Counted from the first letter of the stretch, positions 8,183 to 18,542 are shown. The stretch: DNA of 64,000 nucleotides from Pseudomonas saudiphocaensis (GCF_000756775.1 NZ_CCSF01000001.1:124001-188000), one strand, 5' to 3'. Numbers and translations: made by a program. Notes: generated by a model not told the origin, from the letters alone.

Positions 8183-9613
8183 ATGACCAGTCTGTTGCTC
8201 TATCAGCGCATCGCTGAGCAGCTTGCGGAGGATATCCGCAGCGGTGTCTATCTGCCGGGCGAGCGAGTGCCCTCGGTGCGCAAGCTGAGCCAGCAGCTAA
8301 AGGTCAGTCACGCTACCGTGCTGCAGGCGTACGCCAACCTCGAAGACCAGGGCATGATTCGTGCCCGCCCGCAGTCTGGCTTTTATGTTCACCATACGCC
8401 GGCGCTCACGGCGCCGACGCCGGATATCGCCCTGGTGGAAAGCCCGGCTCTGATAACCCGCAGCAGCATCATCAATCAGGTGCTCAGCGAGTCGCGCCGC
8501 GAAGGCCTGATCCCCTTGGGCGCAGCGGTACCCCATGTCGACTACCTGCCGGTGCGGGCCTTGCACCAGCAACTGTCCAAGGTCACCCGTTTTCAGAGCC
8601 CGCGTGCCTTCAGCTATATGTTCAGCCCAGGCTACGAGCCGCTGCGCCGGCAGGTGGCGATTCGTATGCGTGATGCCGGGGTGGTGGTCGGGCCGGACGA
8701 GGTGGTGATCACCCACGGTTGCGTCGATGCGCTGCAGATGTCGCTGCGGGTGCTGACCCGTCCCGGTGATTTGATTGCGACCGAATCGCCCAGTTATTAC
8801 GGTCTTTTGCAGCTGGCCGACCTGCTTGGGCTGAAGGTTATCGAGATCCCCTGCGATCCGGACACCGGCTTGAGTCTCGAGGCCTTGCAGCTGGCTGCCA
8901 GCCAGTGGCCGATCAAGGCGTTGGTGCTGACCGCGCGGCTGAGCAACCCCCTGGGCGGCAGCATGCCCGATCAGCGTCAGAAGCAGCTGTTGAAGCTGGC
9001 GGCGCATTTCGATATCCAGATCGTCGAGGACGATATCTACGGCGAGCTGATGTTCGAGTCGGGGCCGATCAGAGCGCTCAAGTCCAATGATCATGAAGGG
9101 CGGGTGACCTACTGCTCGAGCTTTTCCAAGACCCTTTCGCCCGGCGTGCGTATCGGCTGGATCCTGCCCGGTCGTTATCGTGAAGAGATTCAGCGACTGC
9201 AGACCTTCAGCACCCACTCCGCCTGCAGCGTTACCCAGATGGGCGTCGCTGCCTATCTGGAAAACGGCGGTTACGACCGCCATCTGCGGTTTATCCGGCA
9301 GGAGTACCGTAAGAATCTCAGCGCCTTTCAGCTGGCGGTGCAGCGTTACTTCCCGGAAGGCACGCAGATGACGCGACCCACCGGCGGCTTCATCCTCTGG
9401 GTCAGCCTGCCGGCGCGAATCAATACCAAGGATCTGCATACCCTGGCGCTGCAGCAGGGAATCAGCATTGCGCCGGGACTGATTTTCAGCAATACCGAGC
9501 AGTTCAACCACTGCGTGCGGCTCAACTGCGGATTGCCATGGTCGGTCGGAACGGAGCGGGCGCTTGAAACGCTTGGCAAGCTTGCTGCGCAGCTCTGTCG
9601 CGAGGCGGCCTAA
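8183..9613 (+). CDS. MocR-type GntR regulator with aminotransferase domain
   Basis: From ATG 8183 (GCGGAG upstream) the protein has 476 residues; a TTG at 8165 would add six. Residues 1-70 are a GntR winged helix (LAEDIRSGVYLPGERVPSVRK, SHATVLQAYANLEDQG split across it). The rest is a fold-type I aminotransferase: GCVDALQMSL, ESPSYYGLLQ, SNPLGGSMP, EDDIYGELMF and SSFSKTLSPGVRIGW, where the lysine would bind PLP. Such proteins are PLP-sensing transcription factors rather than enzymes. The target is not evident; nearby genes are not B6 genes. Confidence 0.9.
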   Translation: MTSLLLYQRIAEQLAEDIRSGVYLPGERVPSVRKLSQQLKVSHATVLQAYANLEDQGMIRARPQSGFYVHHTPALTAPTPDIALVESPALITRSSIINQVLSESRREGLIPLGAAVPHVDYLPVRALHQQLSKVTRFQSPRAFSYMFSPGYEPLRRQVAIRMRDAGVVVGPDEVVITHGCVDALQMSLRVLTRPGDLIATESPSYYGLLQLADLLGLKVIEIPCDPDTGLSLEALQLAASQWPIKALVLTARLSNPLGGSMPDQRQKQLLKLAAHFDIQIVEDDIYGELMFESGPIRALKSNDHEGRVTYCSSFSKTLSPGVRIGWILPGRYREEIQRLQTFSTHSACSVTQMGVAAYLENGGYDRHLRFIRQEYRKNLSAFQLAVQRYFPEGTQMTRPTGGFILWVSLPARINTKDLHTLALQQGISIAPGLIFSNTEQFNHCVRLNCGLPWSVGTERALETLGKLAAQLCREAA

Positions 9614-9777
9614 CGGTTGCGAGCGTCTTCGGCGTCCGCTTCGGCGTTGCGCTGGGCGATGCGCTGCTTCTGCTCTTCGGTAAGTGGGATCTTGCGTGCC
9701 CCTGCACGCAGCATCAGCAGGCCGCCGATGATGCTGCCGAGCACCACTGCCAGCAGCAACCAGATATACCAGGGCAT
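9610..9777 (-). CDS. DUF2897 family small membrane protein
   Basis: A 55-residue protein read on the minus strand, preceded by AGGAG at normal spacing. It starts MPWYIWLLLAVVLGSIIGG, one transmembrane helix, then a charged amphipathic tail (KIPLTEEQKQRIAQRNAEA). This layout and the LTEEQ motif match DUF2897. Its stop overlaps the stop of the convergent MocR gene by a few bases. Function unknown; inner-membrane location expected. Confidence 0.8.
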   Translation of the reverse strand: MPWYIWLLLAVVLGSIIGGLLMLRAGARKIPLTEEQKQRIAQRNAEADAEDARNR

Positions 9778-9929
9778 GGCTTTCTCCTGAACATTGCTAG
9801 GAATATGTCTGCCACCTTACGCCGAGGCGCCTGGCAGCGTCACCCCTGGTGTTCAGGGCGATGTGCCGGCGCGGTTTCGATTTAGATTTTCTGCGACAAT
9901 ACGCGCCGAATTTTGCCAAGGACTCCCTC

Positions 9930-10625
9930 ATGACCTGCCAGACTCCCATCATCGTTGCGCTCGACTTTCCTTCCCAGGCTGCCGCGCTGGAGCTGGCCGG
10001 GCAGCTCGATCCCACGCTGTGCCGGGTCAAGGTCGGCAAAGAGCTGTTTACCCGCTGTGGTCCTCAAGTGGTTGAGGCTCTGCAGGCCAAGGGTTTCGAG
10101 GTGTTCCTGGATCTTAAATTCCACGATATTCCCAACACCACCGCGATGGCCGTCAAGGCGGCTGCCGAACTCGGGGTATGGATGGTCAACGTGCATTGCT
10201 CGGGCGGTCTGCGGATGATGACGGCCTGCCGCGAGACGCTGGACAAGGCAAATGGAGCCAAGCCGCTGCTGATCGGCGTGACGGTGCTGACCAGTATGGA
10301 GCAGGTGGATCTGGCTGATCTCGGTCTGGATATCGCTCCTCAGCAACAGGTACTGCGCCTGGCCGGACTGGCTGCGCAGGCTGGCCTGGATGGGCTGGTT
10401 TGTTCGGCTCAGGAGGCCCGGCCGCTGAAGGAGCAGTTCGCGCAGTTGCAACTGGTAACGCCGGGCATTCGCCCAGCCGGCAGCGCTGCCGATGATCAGC
10501 GCCGTATCCTGACGCCGGCCGAGGCGATGACGGCAGGCTCCGACTATCTGGTTATCGGGCGCCCCATTGCCCAGGCGGCTGACCCGGCCCTGGCGCTGGC
10601 TGCTGTGGTGGCCGAGCTGTCATAG
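9930..10625 (+). CDS. pyrF: Orotidine 5'-phosphate decarboxylase
   Basis: A 231-residue protein from ATG 9930 with AAGGA seven bases upstream; in-frame upstream codons lack a ribosome site and would give a non-family extension. It catalyses the last step of UMP synthesis, OMP to UMP. The signature IIVALDFPS and the catalytic [10 protein letters not shown] (Lys-Asp-Lys network) are present, as is VTPGIRPAG near the C-terminal phosphate site. Normal length and apparently monocistronic. Confidence 0.97.
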   Translation: MTCQTPIIVALDFPSQAAALELAGQLDPTLCRVKVGKELFTRCGPQVVEALQAKGFEVFLDLKFHDIPNTTAMAVKAAAELGVWMVNVHCSGGLRMMTACRETLDKANGAKPLLIGVTVLTSMEQVDLADLGLDIAPQQQVLRLAGLAAQAGLDGLVCSAQEARPLKEQFAQLQLVTPGIRPAGSAADDQRRILTPAEAMTAGSDYLVIGRPIAQAADPALALAAVVAELS

Positions 10626-10652
10626 CCTTCGCCTGAAGATTCGGTGAACGTA

Positions 10653-10676
10653 CAGGGCTGGATGCATCCAGCCCTG
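10653..10676. terminator. Perfect 24-bp palindrome between convergent genes
   Basis: Arm CAGGGCTGGATG (10653-10664) is followed directly by its exact reverse complement (10665-10676). It lies between the convergent pyrF and reductase genes, where a terminator is expected, but there is no T-run on either side. Confidence 0.5.
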
Positions 10677-10693
10677 CCGCTGCCAAGTGAGGC

Positions 10694-11695
10694 TCAGACC
10701 TTCAGCACCAGCTTGCCGAAGTTCTCACCGGTGAAGAGCTTCATCAGCGTCTCGGGGAAGGTTTCAAGCCCTTCGACGATGTCTTCCTTGCTCTTCAGCT
10801 CGCCGCTTTGCAGCCAGCCGGCCATATCCTTCATGGCCTCGGGGTAGCGCGACACGTAATCGGTGACGACCATGCCCTGCATGCGCGCGCGGTTGACCAG
10901 CAGCGACAGGTAGTTCGCTGGGCCCTTGACCGCTTCCTTGTTGTTGTACTGGCTGATCGCCCCGCAGATCACCACCCTGGCTCCCACGCTCAGACGGGTC
11001 AGCACGGCATCGAGGATATCGCCGCCAACGTTGTCGAAATACACATCGACACCCTTGGGACACTCGCGCTTGAGGCTGGCAGCGACGTCTTCGCTCTTGT
11101 AATCGATGGCACCGTCGAAGCCGAGCTCTTCAATGAGGAAACGGCATTTGTCGGCGCCCCCAGCAATGCCCACCACACGGCAGCCCTTGATCTTGGCGAT
11201 CTGCCCGGCAACGCTGCCCACTGCGCCGGCAGCACCCGAGAGCACCACGGTATCACCGGGCTTGGGCTCACCCACCGCCAACAGAGCGAAGTAGGCGGTC
11301 ATGCCGGTCATGCCCAGCGCCGAGAGATAGCGAGGCAGTGGCGCCTGATTCGGGTCAACCTTGTAGAAGCCTTTCGGCTCGTCGAGATAGTACGCCTGTA
11401 CACCCAGCGCGCCATTCACGTAATCGCCTTCGGCGTAGTTCGGATGACGAGAGGCGATCACCTTGCCGACGCCCAGGGCACGCATGACTTCACCAATGCC
11501 GACCGGCGGAATATAGGACTTGGCATCGTTCATCCAGCCACGCATCGCCGGGTCCAGCGACAAGTACTCCACCTTGACCAGGATCTGGTTCGGGCCGGGT
11601 TCGCCCAGTGGCTGTTCGACGAACTCGAAGGTATCGCGACTGGGAGTGCCGATGGGTCGCTTGGCCAGCAGGAACTGGCGATTGATCTGACTCAT
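10694..11695 (-). CDS. NADP-dependent MDR-family oxidoreductase (2-alkenal reductase/CurA-like)
   Basis: A 333-residue protein from ATG 11695 (an in-frame ATG at 11716 lacks the family start). It is a zinc-free medium-chain dehydrogenase: LDPAMRGWMNDAKSY, the NADP-binding loop VLSGAAGAVGSVAGQIAK, GADKCRFL and YFDNVGGDILDAVL. Relatives reduce alpha,beta-unsaturated aldehydes and ketones with NADPH, including E. coli CurA. The precise substrate cannot be read from sequence. Convergent with pyrF across a palindrome. Confidence 0.9.
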   Translation of the reverse strand: MSQINRQFLLAKRPIGTPSRDTFEFVEQPLGEPGPNQILVKVEYLSLDPAMRGWMNDAKSYIPPVGIGEVMRALGVGKVIASRHPNYAEGDYVNGALGVQAYYLDEPKGFYKVDPNQAPLPRYLSALGMTGMTAYFALLAVGEPKPGDTVVLSGAAGAVGSVAGQIAKIKGCRVVGIAGGADKCRFLIEELGFDGAIDYKSEDVAASLKRECPKGVDVYFDNVGGDILDAVLTRLSVGARVVICGAISQYNNKEAVKGPANYLSLLVNRARMQGMVVTDYVSRYPEAMKDMAGWLQSGELKSKEDIVEGLETFPETLMKLFTGENFGKLVLKV

Positions 11696-11830
11696 GAAAA
11701 CCTCTGCTCTATACAAAGCCTCGGTTTAGCCCGCCGATGCTGGCCGCGCAAGCAAAGCCGGAAGGCTGGAATGACGCGCTATCCGTACGAGTGATCGGGC
11801 TGCGAGATCCACCGGTGTCACAACGGGTGC

Positions 11831-13024
11831 TCAGCTCGCAGTCTTGTGACCGTTGAGGATCCACAGTGTCAGTACGCCGGCAACCAGCCCCCACAGAGCG
11901 GAGCCGATGCCGAATAGCGTCAGCCCCGAGGCGGTGACCATAAAGGTGATCAGCGCTGCGTCACGCTCGCGCGGCAGATGCATGGCCTGGGTCAGGCCAC
12001 TGCCGATCGAACCCAGCAGCGCCAACGCTGCGATGGACAGCACCAGCGCCGCTGGAAACGAGGCGAACAGTGCCGCCAGTGTCGCGCCAAAAATGCCGGC
12101 GATGCCGTAGAACACTCCGCACCACACCGCAGCGGTATAGCGCCGCTTAGGATCGGGGTGCGCTTCAGGCCCGCTACAGATGGCCATGGTGATGGCCGCC
12201 AGATGAATACCGTGCGATCCGAACGGAGCAAGCAGCACCGACGCGACGCCGGTGACGGAAATCAGTGGTGAGGCCGGCACCTGGTAGCCTTCGGCGCGCA
12301 GCACGGCCAGCCCCGGCATGTTCTGCGATGCCATGGCGATGACGAACAGTGGAATGCCGATGCTGAAGATGGCGGCGAACGACAGCGCCGGAGTCGTCCA
12401 GACCGGCGCCGCGATCTCCAGGCTTAGTTGCCGGAAGTCCAGCAAGCCCAGTACGCCGGCCAGTGCGCAGCCGATTACCAGCGCCGTAAGGACCGCGTAG
12501 CGCGGCACAAGGCGCTTGGCCAGCAGGTAGCCGAAGAACATCCCCAGCACCAGGAGCGGCTGCACCTCCACCGCACGGAAAATCTCGATGCCGATATTGA
12601 ACAGCACACCCGCCAGGAGCGCTGCGGCGAGCGATGCCGGAACTCGTCGCATGAGACGTTCGAAACTGCCTGTCAGGCCGCACAGGGCAATCAGGGCGGA
12701 GGCGAAGATAAAGGCACCGATAGCCTCCCCATAGGGAACGCCGGGCAGGCTGGTTATAAGCAGGGCTGCGCCGGGGGTCGACCAGGCGATCACCACCGGC
12801 GTTCGGTAGCGCAGCGAAAGCCCGATGCTGCAGATCGCCATGCCGATGGAAAGCGACCAGATCCAGGATGAAATTTCGCCGCTACTGAGTCCGGCACCCT
12901 GGCCCGCCTGAAACATCAACACCAGCGAGCTGGTGTAGCCGGTGAGCATGGCGATAAACCCGGCGACTATCGTCGAAGGCGAGCTATCGGTAAACGGACG
13001 CAGCAGACGGTTGCTATCGGGCAT
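11831..13024 (-). CDS. BenE-family benzoate/H+ symporter-like transporter
   Basis: From ATG 13024 (AAGGA five bases upstream) the protein has 397 residues with about 11-12 hydrophobic segments. Motifs typical of BenE are seen: FIAMLTGYTSSLVLMFQAGQ, AWSTPGAALL, PLFVIAMASQNMPGLAVLRA and SHGIHLAAITMAICSG. BenE proteins are inner-membrane importers linked to benzoate or related aromatic acids. No aromatic catabolic gene lies next to it, so the substrate is open. Confidence 0.9.
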   Translation of the reverse strand: MPDSNRLLRPFTDSSPSTIVAGFIAMLTGYTSSLVLMFQAGQGAGLSSGEISSWIWSLSIGMAICSIGLSLRYRTPVVIAWSTPGAALLITSLPGVPYGEAIGAFIFASALIALCGLTGSFERLMRRVPASLAAALLAGVLFNIGIEIFRAVEVQPLLVLGMFFGYLLAKRLVPRYAVLTALVIGCALAGVLGLLDFRQLSLEIAAPVWTTPALSFAAIFSIGIPLFVIAMASQNMPGLAVLRAEGYQVPASPLISVTGVASVLLAPFGSHGIHLAAITMAICSGPEAHPDPKRRYTAAVWCGVFYGIAGIFGATLAALFASFPAALVLSIAALALLGSIGSGLTQAMHLPRERDAALITFMVTASGLTLFGIGSALWGLVAGVLTLWILNGHKTAS

Positions 13025-13186
13025 GGTTGTCCTTGTTGGATTTATTTTGCGCCCAAGCCTAAGCGCCTCGGCGGCCCGAGTCACCATACAGACACTGGCG
13101 TGATGAGCATTACAGCGAGCTAGCCGGCCAAGCTGGAACCCTCGCCTGGGCGCTTCCGTCGGCCTTCACCCTGGCTCGTTTGAGAC

Positions 13187-13202
13187 TGGCACCGATGTTG
13201 CT
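13187..13202 (+). promoter_or_regulatory. Sigma-54 promoter for fliE operon
   Basis: TGGCAC-CGAT-GTTGCT gives GG (13188-13189), ten bases, then GC (13200-13201), matching the -24/-12 consensus closely. It is 57 bases upstream of fliE. FleQ/FleR-type activators encoded in this window would be needed for open complex formation. Confidence 0.85.
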
Positions 13203-13258
13203 ATTACCAACGTGCTCGCTGCGAAGCGTCAAAAAAACCGCAGCTGTTGGAGGACAAG

Positions 13259-13588
13259 ATGAGCCAAGGTGTTGAATTCAATCGCTTGATGCTGGAAATG
13301 CGGGCCATGCAGACCGACGCCATGGCACGGTCCAAGCCGGTACCTGCTGTTCCCGAAGTCGGCGCGCCGAGCTTTTCCGAGATGCTCGGGCAGGCCGTCA
13401 ACAAAGTGAATGAAACCCAACAGGCTTCCAACCAGCTGGCCACTGCCTTTGAAATGGGGCAGGGCGGTATCGATCTGACCGACGTCATGATCGCCTCGCA
13501 GAAGGCCAGCGTTTCCTTTCAGGCCATGACCCAGGTGCGTAACAAGCTGGTTCAGGCCTATCAAGACATCATGCAGATGCCGGTTTGA
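13259..13588 (+). CDS. fliE: Flagellar hook-basal body complex protein FliE
   Basis: A 109-residue protein from ATG 13259, with GGAGGA four bases upstream (a TTG 12 bases earlier overlaps that site). It ends in the typical FliE helix with [19 protein letters not shown] and [17 protein letters not shown]. FliE joins the MS ring to the rod. It is the first gene of fliEFGHIJ, behind a sigma-54 promoter. Confidence 0.96.
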   Translation: MSQGVEFNRLMLEMRAMQTDAMARSKPVPAVPEVGAPSFSEMLGQAVNKVNETQQASNQLATAFEMGQGGIDLTDVMIASQKASVSFQAMTQVRNKLVQAYQDIMQMPV

Positions 13589-13602
13589 GGCAGGGTTGAA
13601 CG

Positions 13603-15384
13603 ATGGCTGACGCGCTTGGCAAGGTTCCAGCGACAGTGGATTCGGAAGAGCCGAAGAAGCCGCTGTTTGGCCTGTCCTTCCTGGAAAATCTTTCCGAAAT
13701 GTCGATGCTGCGGCAGGTCGGCCTGCTTGTCGGGCTGGCTGCCAGCGTTGCCATCGGCTTTGCCGTTGTGCTCTGGTCACAACAGCCGGACTATCGTCCG
13801 TTGCTCGGCAGCCTTGCCGGAATGGACGCCAACCAGGTCATGGAGACCCTCGCGGCGGCTGATATCAGCTACACCGTGGAGCCTACATCCGGTGCTCTGC
13901 TGGTCAAGGCGAACGATCTCGCCCGCGCGCGTCTGCGCCTGGCCAGCGCTGGCATAGCGCCGGCTGACAGCAATATCGGCTTTGAAATCCTCGATAAGGA
14001 GCAGGGACTCGGTACCAGTCAGTTCATGGAGGCCACGCGTTATCGCCGCGGCCTGGAAGGCGAGCTGGGGCGAACCGTCGCCAGCCTGAACAATGTCAAG
14101 GCTGCGCGCGTGCATCTGGCAATTCCGAAAAGCTCGGTTTTCGTTCGCGACGAGCGCAAGCCCAGTGCCTCGGTGCTGGTGGAACTCTATCCGGGACGTA
14201 GCCTGGAGCCGAGTCAGGTGATGGCGATCATCAACCTGGTGGCGACCAGCGTGCCGGAGCTGCATAAGTCGCAGATCACCGTGGTCGACCAGAAGGGCAA
14301 CCTGCTGTCCGATCAGCAGGAGCTGACCGAGCTGAGCATGGCCGGCAAACAGTTCGACTACAGCCGCCGTATGGAGAGCCTCTACACCCAGCGCGTGCAC
14401 AACATCCTGCAGCCGGTGCTGGGCAGCGGCCGTTACAAGGCCGAGGTATCCGCTGACGTCGATTTCAGTGCGGTGGAATCCACCTCCGAGACCTTCAACC
14501 CCGATCAGCCTGCGCTGCGCAGTGAGCAGAGCGTGAATGAGCAACGCCAGAGCAGCCTCGGCCCCCAGGGTGTGCCGGGTGCTCTGAGCAATCAGCCCCC
14601 AGGCCCGGCCACAGCGCCGGAAAATGCCCTGGCCGGACAGGCTGGCGCTGGTGCCGTCGCGCCGGGGCAGCCGCTGCTGGACGCCAACGGCCAGCAGATT
14701 ATGGATCCGGTGACCGGCCAGCCGATGCTGGCGCCTTATCCCTCGGACCGACGCGAGCAATCCACGCGCAACTACGAGCTGGATCGCTCCATCAGCTACA
14801 CCAAACAGCAGCAGGGCCGCTTGCGTCGCCTGTCGGTGGCTGTGGTGCTGGACGACCAGACCGTCATCGCTGCTGACGGACAGGTGACCCGGGTGCCGAG
14901 AACCGCCGAAGAATTGGCGCGCTTGACCCGCCTGGTTCAGGATGCCGTGGGCTTCGATGCCAGTCGCGGCGACAGCGTCAGCGTGATCAACGCACCCTTT
15001 GCCCCAGACTCCTTCGACAATGCCTTCGAAGAGCCACCGTTCTATTCGCAGCCCTGGTTCTGGGACATCGTCAAGCAGGTGCTCGGCGTGTTGTTCATCC
15101 TGGTGCTGGTGTTTGGCGTGCTGCGTCCGGTACTCAACAACCTGACCAATGCCGGCAAGGGCAAGGAGTTGCAGCCGGTCGGCGGTGACGACGAGTTGGG
15201 CGACCTGGACGAAGAGGGCGGGCTGGCCAATGACAGGGTCAGTCTGAGTGGGCCGCAGAGCATCATGTTGCCGAGCCCGACCGAGGGATACGACGCGCAA
15301 CTGAATGCCATCAAGAATCTGGTAGCCGAGGACCCGGGTCGAGTGGCCCAGGTCGTCAAAGAGTGGATCAACGCCGATGAGTGA
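13603..15384 (+). CDS. fliF: Flagellar MS-ring protein FliF
   Basis: A 593-residue protein of family length. One transmembrane segment lies at about residues 40-58, another at about 488-508, with the large periplasmic ring-building region between. The N-terminal secretin-like motif (SQQPDYRPLLGSLAGMDA) and ARVHLAIPKSSVFVR are typical. A Pro/Ala/Gly-rich stretch sits near residues 320-370. The C-terminal cytoplasmic tail (DPGRVAQVVKEWI) binds FliG. It overlaps fliG by eight bases, indicating coupled translation. Confidence 0.97.
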   Translation: MADALGKVPATVDSEEPKKPLFGLSFLENLSEMSMLRQVGLLVGLAASVAIGFAVVLWSQQPDYRPLLGSLAGMDANQVMETLAAADISYTVEPTSGALLVKANDLARARLRLASAGIAPADSNIGFEILDKEQGLGTSQFMEATRYRRGLEGELGRTVASLNNVKAARVHLAIPKSSVFVRDERKPSASVLVELYPGRSLEPSQVMAIINLVATSVPELHKSQITVVDQKGNLLSDQQELTELSMAGKQFDYSRRMESLYTQRVHNILQPVLGSGRYKAEVSADVDFSAVESTSETFNPDQPALRSEQSVNEQRQSSLGPQGVPGALSNQPPGPATAPENALAGQAGAGAVAPGQPLLDANGQQIMDPVTGQPMLAPYPSDRREQSTRNYELDRSISYTKQQQGRLRRLSVAVVLDDQTVIAADGQVTRVPRTAEELARLTRLVQDAVGFDASRGDSVSVINAPFAPDSFDNAFEEPPFYSQPWFWDIVKQVLGVLFILVLVFGVLRPVLNNLTNAGKGKELQPVGGDDELGDLDEEGGLANDRVSLSGPQSIMLPSPTEGYDAQLNAIKNLVAEDPGRVAQVVKEWINADE

Positions 15385-16393
15385 CGCCCGTATTGCCACC
15401 AAGCTGAGCAAGGTCGACAAGGCCGCTATTCTGCTGCTGTCCCTTGGCGAAGCCGACGCCGCGCAGGTATTGCGCCACCTCGGCCCCAAGGAAGTACAGC
15501 GTGTAGGTACGGCGATGGCGCAGATGCGCAACGTTCATCGCGACCAGGTCGAGCGGGTGATGAGCGAATTTGTCGAGATCGTCGGCGATCAGACCAGCTT
15601 GGGCATAGGTTCCGAAGGCTATATCCGCAAAATGCTGACCCAGGCATTGGGCGAAGACAAGGCCGGTGGGCTGATCGATCGCATTCTGCTGGGCGGCAAC
15701 ACCAGCGGCCTGGACAGCCTCAAGTGGATGGAGCCGCGGGCGGTCGCCGATGTAATTCGCTACGAGCACCCGCAGATTCAGGCCATTGTCGTCGCCTACC
15801 TCGATCCGGATCAGGCGGGTGAAGTGCTGTCGCACTTCGACCACAAGGCTCGGCTGGATATCGTGTTGCGCGTGTCTTCGCTCAATACCGTGCAGCCTGC
15901 GGCCCTGAAAGAGCTCAACCAGATTCTCGAGAAGCAGTTCTCCGGCAACGCCAACACCAGTCGCACGACTTTGGGTGGCGTGAAGCGCGCCGCCGACATC
16001 ATGAACTTCCTCGACAGCTCGGTTGAAGGCCAGTTGATGGATGCCATTCGTGATATCGACGAAGACTTGTCGGCACAGATCGAAGACCTGATGTTCGTCT
16101 TCGATAATCTGGCTGATGTCGATGACCGGGGCATCCAGACCTTGCTCCGCGAAGTATCCTCCGAGGTGTTGGTGATGGCGCTCAAGGGTGCCGACGAAGC
16201 CATCAAGGAGAAGGTCTTCAAGAACATGTCCAAGCGTGCGGGCGAACTGCTGCGTGACGACCTGGAAGCCAAGGGGCCTGTGCGCATCAGCGAAGTCGAG
16301 AGCGCACAGAAGGAAATCCTCACCATTGCCCGTCGCATGGCCGAAGCCGGAGAAATAGTGCTCGGCGCCAAGGGCGGCGAAGAGATGATCTAA
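15377..16393 (+). CDS. fliG: Flagellar motor switch protein FliG
   Basis: A 338-residue protein of usual length: N-terminal FliF-binding domain (KAAILLLSLGEADAAQVL), middle domain with the conserved EHPQ motif at about residue 129, and C-terminal torque domain with charged residues (IDEDLSAQIEDLMFVFDNL, KGADEAIKEKVFKNMSKR). It transmits rotation direction from FliM to the stators; MotC/MotD in this window are one stator pair. Confidence 0.97.
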   Translation: MSDARIATKLSKVDKAAILLLSLGEADAAQVLRHLGPKEVQRVGTAMAQMRNVHRDQVERVMSEFVEIVGDQTSLGIGSEGYIRKMLTQALGEDKAGGLIDRILLGGNTSGLDSLKWMEPRAVADVIRYEHPQIQAIVVAYLDPDQAGEVLSHFDHKARLDIVLRVSSLNTVQPAALKELNQILEKQFSGNANTSRTTLGGVKRAADIMNFLDSSVEGQLMDAIRDIDEDLSAQIEDLMFVFDNLADVDDRGIQTLLREVSSEVLVMALKGADEAIKEKVFKNMSKRAGELLRDDLEAKGPVRISEVESAQKEILTIARRMAEAGEIVLGAKGGEEMI

Positions 16394-16396
16394 ACC

Positions 16397-17194
16397 ATGT
16401 CCAGGGAAAACCCCAGCGACGTTATCCGTGCGCAAGACGTCAATGTCTTTGATCGCTGGGCCCTGCCGAGTTTCGACGAGCCGGGCGAAGAGCAGCCGGT
16501 TTCGGAAGAGATCGAGCCCGCTGCTGCCGAAGAGCTTCCCCATAGCGAAGATGTACCTGTTGAGGAGGTCAAGCCGCTGACCCTTGACGAGCTGGAAGCG
16601 ATTCGTCAGGAGGCCTACAACGAAGGCTTCAGTACTGGGGAAAAGGATGGATTTCACGCCGGCCAGCTCAAGGCCCGGCGCGAAGCGGAAGCAGCCCTGG
16701 CGCCGCGGCTCGAAAGTCTGGAGCGCTTGATGGCGCAACTGCTCGATCCCATTGCCGAGCAGGATCGCAACCTGGAGCACGCCATGGTTACGTTGGTCAG
16801 CCAACTGGCCAAAGAGGTCATCCAGCGTGACCTTCTGATCGACTCCAGTCAGATTCGTCAGGTTCTGCGCGAAGCTCTGAAGCTGCTGCCCATGGGCGCC
16901 GGCAATGTGCGTATCCATATCAATCCGCAGGACTTCGAACTGGTCAAGGAGCTGCGTGAGCGGCACGAGGAAAGCTGGAAGATCGTCGAGGACAACGACC
17001 TGCTGCCCGGCGGTTGCCGGATCGAAACCGAGCACAGCCGGATCGATGCCAGTATCGAAACGCGGCTGGCGCAGGCGATCAAACAGCTTTTCGAGCAGCA
17101 GCGCGAAAATGCCACCAGCCCGCCTGCGCCTGATCTGCATCTGGATTTGAGTGCGGAGCCGGAAACGGGTCTGGAGAGTCCCGATGCGCCTTGA
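16397..17194 (+). CDS. fliH: Flagellar assembly protein FliH
   Basis: A 265-residue protein. An acidic N-terminus carries a Trp-containing motif ([15 protein letters not shown]), which in this family docks on FliN/FlhA. A glycine- and alanine-rich helix follows ([16 protein letters not shown]), then the conserved C-terminal domain ([13 protein letters not shown]-like, [14 protein letters not shown]). FliH inhibits and positions the FliI ATPase. It overlaps fliI by 11 bases. Confidence 0.93.
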   Translation: MSRENPSDVIRAQDVNVFDRWALPSFDEPGEEQPVSEEIEPAAAEELPHSEDVPVEEVKPLTLDELEAIRQEAYNEGFSTGEKDGFHAGQLKARREAEAALAPRLESLERLMAQLLDPIAEQDRNLEHAMVTLVSQLAKEVIQRDLLIDSSQIRQVLREALKLLPMGAGNVRIHINPQDFELVKELRERHEESWKIVEDNDLLPGGCRIETEHSRIDASIETRLAQAIKQLFEQQRENATSPPAPDLHLDLSAEPETGLESPDAP

Positions 17195-18542
17195 TCGAGT
17201 CAGTTTCGCCAGGCGCCTGGAAACCTACAGCGAGGCGATAAAGCTTCCCAGCCAGCCGATCCTTGAGGGTCGGCTGTTGCGTATGGTCGGGCTGACGCTA
17301 GAGGCCGAGGGGCTGCGGGTCGCCGTCGGAAGTCGCTGCCTGGTGATCAACGAAGACAGCTATCAGCCGACCCAGGTCGAGGCCGAAGTCATGGGTTTTT
17401 CCGCTGGCAAGCTCTACCTGATGCCGGTGGGCGGCCTTGCCGGTATCGCGCCGGGCGCACGCGTAGTGCCGCTGCCCAATACCGGGCGTCTGCCCATGGG
17501 CATGTCGATGCTGGGGCGGGTACTCGATGGTGCCGGGCGTGCATTGGATGGCAAGGGCGGGATGAAGGCCGAGGACTGGGTGCCGATGGATGGCCCGGTG
17601 ATCAACCCGCTCAAGCGCCACCCCATCAGCGAGCCGCTGGATGTCGGTATCCGCAGCATCAACGGTTTGCTTACGGTCGGTCGCGGTCAGCGGCTGGGCC
17701 TGTTCGCCGGTACCGGCGTGGGCAAGTCGGTGCTGCTGGGCATGATGACTCGTTTCACCGAGGCCGACATCATCGTGGTCGGGCTGATCGGCGAGCGGGG
17801 TCGTGAGGTCAAGGAGTTCATTGAGAACATCCTTACCGAGGAAAGCATCAAGCGTTCGGTGGTCGTCGCATCACCGGCGGACGAGGCGCCATTGATGCGC
17901 CTGCGTGCAGCCATGTACTGCACGCGCATCGCAGAATACTTCCGCGACAAGGGCAAGAACGTACTGTTGCTGATGGATTCGCTGACGCGATTCGCCCAGG
18001 CCCAGCGTGAAATCGCTCTGGCCATCGGCGAGCCACCGGCGACCAAAGGCTATCCGCCATCGGTGTTCGCCAAGTTGCCGAGCCTGGTTGAGCGTGCCGG
18101 CAATGCCGAGGCGGGCGGTGGTTCGATCACGGCGTTCTATACGGTGTTGTCCGAGGGTGACGACCAGCAGGACCCCATCGCCGATGCCGCGCGTGGTGTG
18201 CTCGACGGGCATATCGTGCTGTCGCGACGCCTGGCCGAGGAGGGGCACTACCCGGCCATAGACATCGAAGCTTCCATCAGCCGGGTGATGCCGCAAGTGG
18301 TCAGTGAGGAGCATGTGCGTCATTCGCAGCGCTTCAAGCAGCTTTGGTCGCGCTACCAGCAGAGCCGCGATCTGATTAGCGTCGGTGCCTATGTGCCTGG
18401 TGGTGATCCTGAGACCGACCTGGCCATTGGCCGCCAGGCCGAGATGGTCGGTTACCTGCGCCAGGGCCTGAATGACTCCGAGGATCTGGCCCGAAGCGAA
18501 GCCCTGTTGGCCACCGTGTTCAATCCGCGGCCTGGCAGCTAA
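17184..18542 (+). CDS. fliI: Flagellum-specific ATP synthase FliI
   Basis: A 452-residue protein from ATG 17184, inside the fliH end. The Walker [16 protein letters not shown] begins near residue 173; [13 protein letters not shown] and [17 protein letters not shown] (Walker B region) follow, as in F1-beta-like export ATPases. It energises delivery of export substrates to the FlhA/FlhB gate. The reading frame is open further upstream, but the 17184 start gives the family N-terminus. Confidence 0.97.
   Translation: MRLDRVSFARRLETYSEAIKLPSQPILEGRLLRMVGLTLEAEGLRVAVGSRCLVINEDSYQPTQVEAEVMGFSAGKLYLMPVGGLAGIAPGARVVPLPNTGRLPMGMSMLGRVLDGAGRALDGKGGMKAEDWVPMDGPVINPLKRHPISEPLDVGIRSINGLLTVGRGQRLGLFAGTGVGKSVLLGMMTRFTEADIIVVGLIGERGREVKEFIENILTEESIKRSVVVASPADEAPLMRLRAAMYCTRIAEYFRDKGKNVLLLMDSLTRFAQAQREIALAIGEPPATKGYPPSVFAKLPSLVERAGNAEAGGGSITAFYTVLSEGDDQQDPIADAARGVLDGHIVLSRRLAEEGHYPAIDIEASISRVMPQVVSEEHVRHSQRFKQLWSRYQQSRDLISVGAYVPGGDPETDLAIGRQAEMVGYLRQGLNDSEDLARSEALLATVFNPRPGS

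Noticed and set aside
13777-17140. Two long minus-strand frames opposite fliF, fliG and fliH
   Set aside because: Both are antisense to well-identified flagellar genes and show no family similarity.
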